A stretch of 64,000 bases of DNA from Cryptomeria japonica (Eukaryota > Streptophyta > Pinopsida > Cupressales > Cupressaceae): the NCBI RefSeq assembly GCF_030272615.1, contig NC_081407.1:267539075-267603074 (forward strand), given 5' to 3'. This document shows, in pieces, positions 59,013 through 64,000 of this stretch. How positions within the stretch are numbered: the first letter of the stretch is position 1; every line of letters begins with the position of its first letter. The position numbers and the translations under genes were made by a program. Under the pieces are notes generated by a model that worked only from the letters and a program-made list of their open reading frames with translations, had not been told where the DNA came from and ran no database searches.

Positions 59013-61560
59013 ATTAGGGTACTTTGGGCACATTTTTATTTAGATGTTTTATTTTCAATCGAAAAAAATCTATAATTTTGTTAAGTGATGAACTTATCGG
59101 CCAGCTTTTGGCAAGATGTAATCTTGGTTTCTGATAATGTGGGGATGGGTAGGGTCTGAACAGTAAACATTTTGGAATACCATGGTATTAGATAGTAGGA
59201 TTGGATGGTCGTTGGGGGTGGTTTGAGGGAGTGGCTTCTCTTTTTTTGGAAGTTTGATGCATATGTATGTTTTAGTTTAAAGAAATAAAATATAACTAAT
59301 GCCAATCAAATATATATATATATATATATAGAATCTTTGTTATTGAATGGAATGAGTTAAAATAGTAAATTATTGGATTTTTTACAATAAATATTTTTGT
59401 TTAATTTTTTTAAGAAACATATTACATAATAAAAATATACAAATGTTATCTATTTAATCCAATGAATTATCACATTCAATTATAGGTAGCGTATTAATAT
59501 GGAAACATATTTTTTAAAAATAACAATCGCATCGTAACAAAAAATAATGTGGCACTCATGTATAGGCATTGGCAAAATTTGTAGAACCAAGGTAGGAGTT
59601 ATTTTGTAGCTATTACTTCTATTATGGAAAGTCATTCTATATGAAATTTCATAGTTGTTATGAAAATTAATTTGAAGCAATCGTGTGCAATTAAATAAAA
59701 CCAAGCACGATAGTTTTTTAATGTCTTAGTAAAGGACTATTTCAAGGCAAAAGAACCCAACTTCATTTATTTTGTTCAAATTAGTTGAAGAGTATTAGCC
59801 TTTTAATGAAGGCAAGCCTCAAGAAGATGTTGTGAACATGGTAGTGATGATATGGAAAAGACAAAATAAAACAACAATAGAACTATAGTCAAATTGACAA
59901 GTGAGGAGTTTTATAATGTTTACACTACAAAAATGAAGGAAGATGAGAAGTCAACAAGATATGAAGGATTGATAGGGAAGGTGAATAGTCATGTATCTAA
60001 CATAGAGGGTGAGATTGGTTTTTAAATCAATTTAGTAAGGGAGGAGGAATGAAAGAAAGATCAAAGTAATCAAGTTGGAAGAGAAGAGGTGATCAAATGG
60101 TCATTTGTATTTCTTTCCAAACTTGTGGTTTTTGTTCTCTACTTGCAATAGAGTCTATTACAATGTTAACTATTATTTTTCGAACACAAAGAAAGGGAGT
60201 TACAAGGTGGTCTAGTGAGAGTTGTACTGCCAATATTGATTAAGATAAAATGTAACACATATAAGGTATATTCAAAACAATAATTTGACTATATTGTTAT
60301 GTTTATTTGACTTGTAGCATGTTAAATTGTCATAGTAAGCCTTGTTTGTAGCTAATTATGTGCACAACCGCATTTAGTAACAATAACATGTGCCTCTAAC
60401 AACTATTAGTTCACAACAACAATAAAAAGATTAGGTTTTATTTCCCAATTATCTCTATAATGAATTGTGTGTGTGTTGAGGGGTTTTGAGGTGTAAGGAC
60501 CTCCACAATTTAAAGATAACATAATTCACAAAATTACACGTAAACAAGCATATAACAATGCCATATGTCCTAATATACAAGATTAGAAATGAGAAATTAT
60601 ATTTTAACATAAAGTTAGAGTAACATATAGGGATTGGCACGTAAGCTAATATCAAGGCAAAACACAGGGAAACATATTCATTTACACTAGACCGCAAGGT
60701 CAATTACAAAGAATATATAGGGGTCAAATCATGAAGACCATCATGACAGGAACTCTGACATCTATCTCCCTTGAGCACCTTATGGGCAAGAACATTGTCA
60801 GAGCGTGTATCCACCCTGCCATGAAGTAGTTACACTTCCTCGAAATTTTTCATGACACGAAAGATTCTCAACCAAGCACAAGGGAATCTAACCATGCAAA
60901 TCTGATAGGAGTAATGGAATTCTGAAATATGGCATATCTTCATTCTAGCGCTTGTGTAAGGATAGCATAGGCACACAAGATGCATATATTACACATAAGA
61001 AGACAAAAGCAATAATTCTTCTTATCCAACTAAAATTATTTCAAGATTACAATTCCGTCTCAATCACATTTATCTCAACAAGTAAGCATGACAAGAATTA
61101 TTTCACACATGCAAGAAACATGTGGTGCGTCCATACATCTATTCTTGAAGTCATACATTATTCTATAGATAAGAATTGTGTACATGAGATTCTTAAAGAG
61201 AGAACACCATATCTAGTGATTCCAAACAGGCTTCTTCAACATAGAATCTCGCTAGACTACATGTATGTATATGTCAACTTCATCCTTGATATAAACTAAG
61301 ATTAAGTAAGCAAAAACACATAAGTGCATACAAATGCATCAATATATGCTTATTCACAAGTCTAGTTATAAAAATTTGATTACATCTTATAAGATAGTCA
61401 TTTCAATAAGATATGTGAAGTAATTGAATTCACGAAATAATAATAATCCTTAATAGGCATTGATAATGAGTGGTCAACATCCTTTCAATACCTATTGAGA
61501 GCTCAAGCTTTGTTTTTGATTAAGTAAAAACAAGTTTTAAAGGGACCAGAAACCCTATAT
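59013..61560. other. Non-coding AT-rich DNA
   Basis: Contains an (AT)n run at about 59310-59330 and no coding sequence I can support. Confidence 0.5.
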
Positions 61561-61739
61561 AAGACAGGTTTTAGAAGGACCTGCAACCCGAACCGAAAGA
61601 TAAACTTGAAAGACCACTCAAAGAAACAGAACACAAAAGAGATTTGGCCCAGCCAATCAAAAGAAAGGGAACAACATTAACCCCCACCAAAAACCAACAA
61701 GCTGCAAAAAACCAACAGCCCAACCCCAACCAAGAAAGA
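61561..61739 (-). other. Sequence downstream of LINE ORF1
   Basis: Directly after the ORF1 stop comes GT-rich untranslated sequence and then an A-rich TTAATCAAAAACAAAG stretch (minus strand, about 61510-61530). It looks like a 3' end rather than the start of ORF2. Confidence 0.4.
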
Positions 61740-62612
61740 TCAAGAATTTGACCTACCCTTATGGGATCGAAGGGTCATATCAAAAGAGGACTGGGACAAT
61801 TTAGATTTTTTACTTTTAACAATAATCCATCCCTCCTCAACCCTAGCAGCATCCTTTTGCCAAGAGGATGGGTCCAGAATAGAGGACCTCCCATCATCAA
61901 GAGGAACAAAGCCAGCGTCTAGAGAGGTAGAGACAGCAGAAGATCCAACAGCAATCTGAGATGCAGGAGGGTCATCCATCGAAGAAGAAGATCCATCATT
62001 TTTCAAACGATCACTCGGGATGCCACCGCAGGCATTCACACATTCCTGAGGCAAGGCAACACCAGAAACAAGAGGCGTACCCTCAATCTGAGGAACATGT
62101 GCCACCACCTGGGAGAAGCTTTTCTTTTTAACAAAATAGTGTTCAAAGGATGCACCTTTCCACCAAGAAGCAGATCTTTTTTTCTTTTTATCTGTTTCAC
62201 ACCCTGCAGCAACATGTCCAGTCTGGAAGCACTTTCGACATCTAAAGGGGATACCTTCAAAGTCGAGTGGTTGGACCCAAGATCCCAAGGAAGATTCAAT
62301 CTCTAACTCAGCTGGAAGCCCTTTAGAGACATCAATGTTAACCAAAATACGAGCATAAGTAGAATGATAAATTTGGTAAGATTCCTTATCAATCATTAGG
62401 AATTCACCTAAAGCCTCCCCCACTTCCTCTAGCAAAGAATCCGTCCAAAGATGAAGGGGAAGGTTGGGGAGCCCAACCCAAATAGGAATCTCATTAAATG
62501 AATCAGTAGATGGATTAAAGCTTGAGAACCAAGGTTTAACCATCAAAACATATTTGTCCTCCCAACTGAAAGGATTAATCCTTAAGATTTTCGATCTGTC
62601 CTCTGCAAATTG
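61740..62612 (-). pseudogene. LINE ORF1 (DUF4283 and CCHC knuckle), 5'-truncated
   Basis: The frame is open from a TAG at 62613-62615 to TGA 61740-61742. Landmarks are NPFSWEDKYVLMVKPWF, IPIWVGLPNLPLHLW, LVNIDVSKGLPAELEI, then a CCHC-type knuckle CRKCFQTGHVAAGC and a Ser/Asp-rich tail. This is the nucleic-acid-binding first ORF of an L1-type plant LINE. The N-terminal part of DUF4283 is missing. No ORF2 (endonuclease or reverse transcriptase) follows, so it cannot move alone. Confidence 0.85.
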
Positions 62613-62615
62613 CTA

Positions 62616-64000
62616 ACCTTCAAATAACCAAATTAAGCAAGAAATAGCCATAATTCACCAACATTTTTTATTAATATAATATATAAATTATCGGTTATGA
62701 GTATCTTTGGACATTATTATAAGGAACCGAACCAATCAATTTCTTTATATTATAGCTCCTATTGCTAGATACTTAATATCTAAGGAATCTAACTATTAGT
62801 AAGAGTCTTTTCTTAATTTGACCCTAAGCATACCATTTCATATTCGACTCAAGCCATGGAACTTATGGTCTTTATCGACACAAGGATTTAACTACTCTCA
62901 ATTGCAAAGAAATAGGAGTATTTGAATACAATGTTTCCTCATTTATTCAAGCTACTTAACCCTTAGTTGTAAATTGAATATCACATGATATCATGCCAAC
63001 CTACTAACAAAAAGGAAGGATGATCCAAAATTATATAATCCGGAAGCATATATAATAGATTATCTCTTAACCACTATAAGAGACAATTCTGAATAATGTC
63101 CTTTCTCGCATGCATGACAATTTTCATTTATTGGAGATAACCTTATATCCTATCACATAATTCATTAAGTTAAGATAATCTTTTAAATATTATCTCTTAA
63201 TATATATAAATTATCTATCTTTTCAACCAAGTAGAAATAGACTTTATACTATGGATACTTATTCATGCCAAGTTGGAAGTTTTAATTCATATAACTATAT
63301 CTCTGCATAAATCTTTAGTTCTAGGACAAAAAAAAGTATTTGTATACCTAGATTTTGCCATAGTTTTTATGTGGAATGGAGTCGAATAGAAGATATTTGT
63401 TTATGCTCTTTCAAAGTTCACTATTGTTATATACTTTGCATCTCTATACTCACATCCATAGGGAAACTTTGACCTCAAAAACATACATGAATGAATTGTG
63501 AATACATGATTTGAAAATGACAACTCAAGGATTCAAGCAACACAACACAAATAAGATCAAATTAACAATTAATTTACATACCTCACTTTCGCATAGGCAA
63601 TAATCTTTCCTCTCCTTCTATGACAAATATATTATATTCTCTTTCCCAAAACAAAATACTAATGTTCAAAATCTTTTCCAAGAATATAATTATTGATGCA
63701 CACAAGAATGAATGATAACATAACATCTAAATGAAAACCAATTCATTGTGGGAGAATATTAGATTTATTTGTTTTTAAAATTGTTTTATTACATCTCACC
63801 TTATCTTATCCAATAAAATATATTTTATCCTTCAAAATAAACAATTATCTTTACCTAAACTTATCGATCATGTAAAAAACTTAATCCTCGAATATTTATT
63901 TCCTACATTTAAATTTATTTATTTTTCCCTTGAAACTGAATTCATTTTAAAACTAAATTCTTACTTGCCTTAATTGACTCTCTTTAATCTTCTTCTTCCT
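62616..64000. other. AT-rich DNA without recognised features
   Basis: No gene or element end was recognised up to the window edge. Confidence 0.5.

Noticed and set aside
1-64000. tRNA, rRNA, CRISPR or organellar insertions
   Set aside because: Looked for tRNA-like boxes and array-like spacing; only retrotransposon primer-binding sites resembling the tRNA-Met 3' end were found.

Overview
This is nuclear DNA from a seed plant, most likely a gymnosperm (conifer-type) genome. Genes are sparse, there are no bacterial-style operons, and old, nested, mutated retrotransposons fill most of the window. The one clear cellular gene appears to be cut by an intron of nearly 38 kb. The species cannot be named from this sequence alone.

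The central feature is a BAHD-family acyltransferase gene on the plus strand. Exon 1 (6750-7178) and exon 2 (44855-45916) join in phase 0 at a Q|V junction just before the HxxxD active-site motif, which is where BAHD genes usually carry their conserved intron. Together they encode about 496 residues with HxxxD and a DYGWG variant of DFGWG. Nearly everything between the exons is mobile DNA.

Left edge (1-4138): an unidentified minus-strand ORF is split by a palindromic Copia (SIRE-like) retrotransposon of 3.8 kb with a TATAT target duplication. 4139-6749 is non-coding.

Inside the intron (7179-44854), from left to right: an old minus-strand hAT transposase relic (9060-10644, with its other end probably beyond 17740); Copia A (10650-17734, TATAC duplication) inserted in that relic; solo LTR 1 (16097-17360, CAAAC duplication) inserted in Copia A's RNase H codons; Copia B (18869-23953, ATAAT duplication, minus strand), nearly complete but broken by four stops and a frameshift; solo LTR 3 (24315-32153, CACCT duplication, minus strand), split by element C, a non-autonomous LTR retrotransposon (24796-31455) with 1.5-kb LTRs and no pol genes; a second, fuller hAT transposon (35287-38613); solo LTR 2 (38813-40401, GGGCC duplication); and an LTR-like tract to about 44272.

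Right side (45917-64000): non-coding DNA with a possible LTR-like tract near 47-50 kb; then an RNase H-like ORF with an unusual C-terminal extension (52435-53409 and 58470-59012), split by Copia D (53410-58469). Copia D's LTRs carry a perfect 25-bp palindrome whose arms differ between the two LTRs by a matched base-pair change. A LINE ORF1 without ORF2 lies at 61740-62612. The ends are AT-rich and empty.

No tRNA, rRNA, CRISPR or organellar genes were seen. No transposable element here looks able to move by itself.
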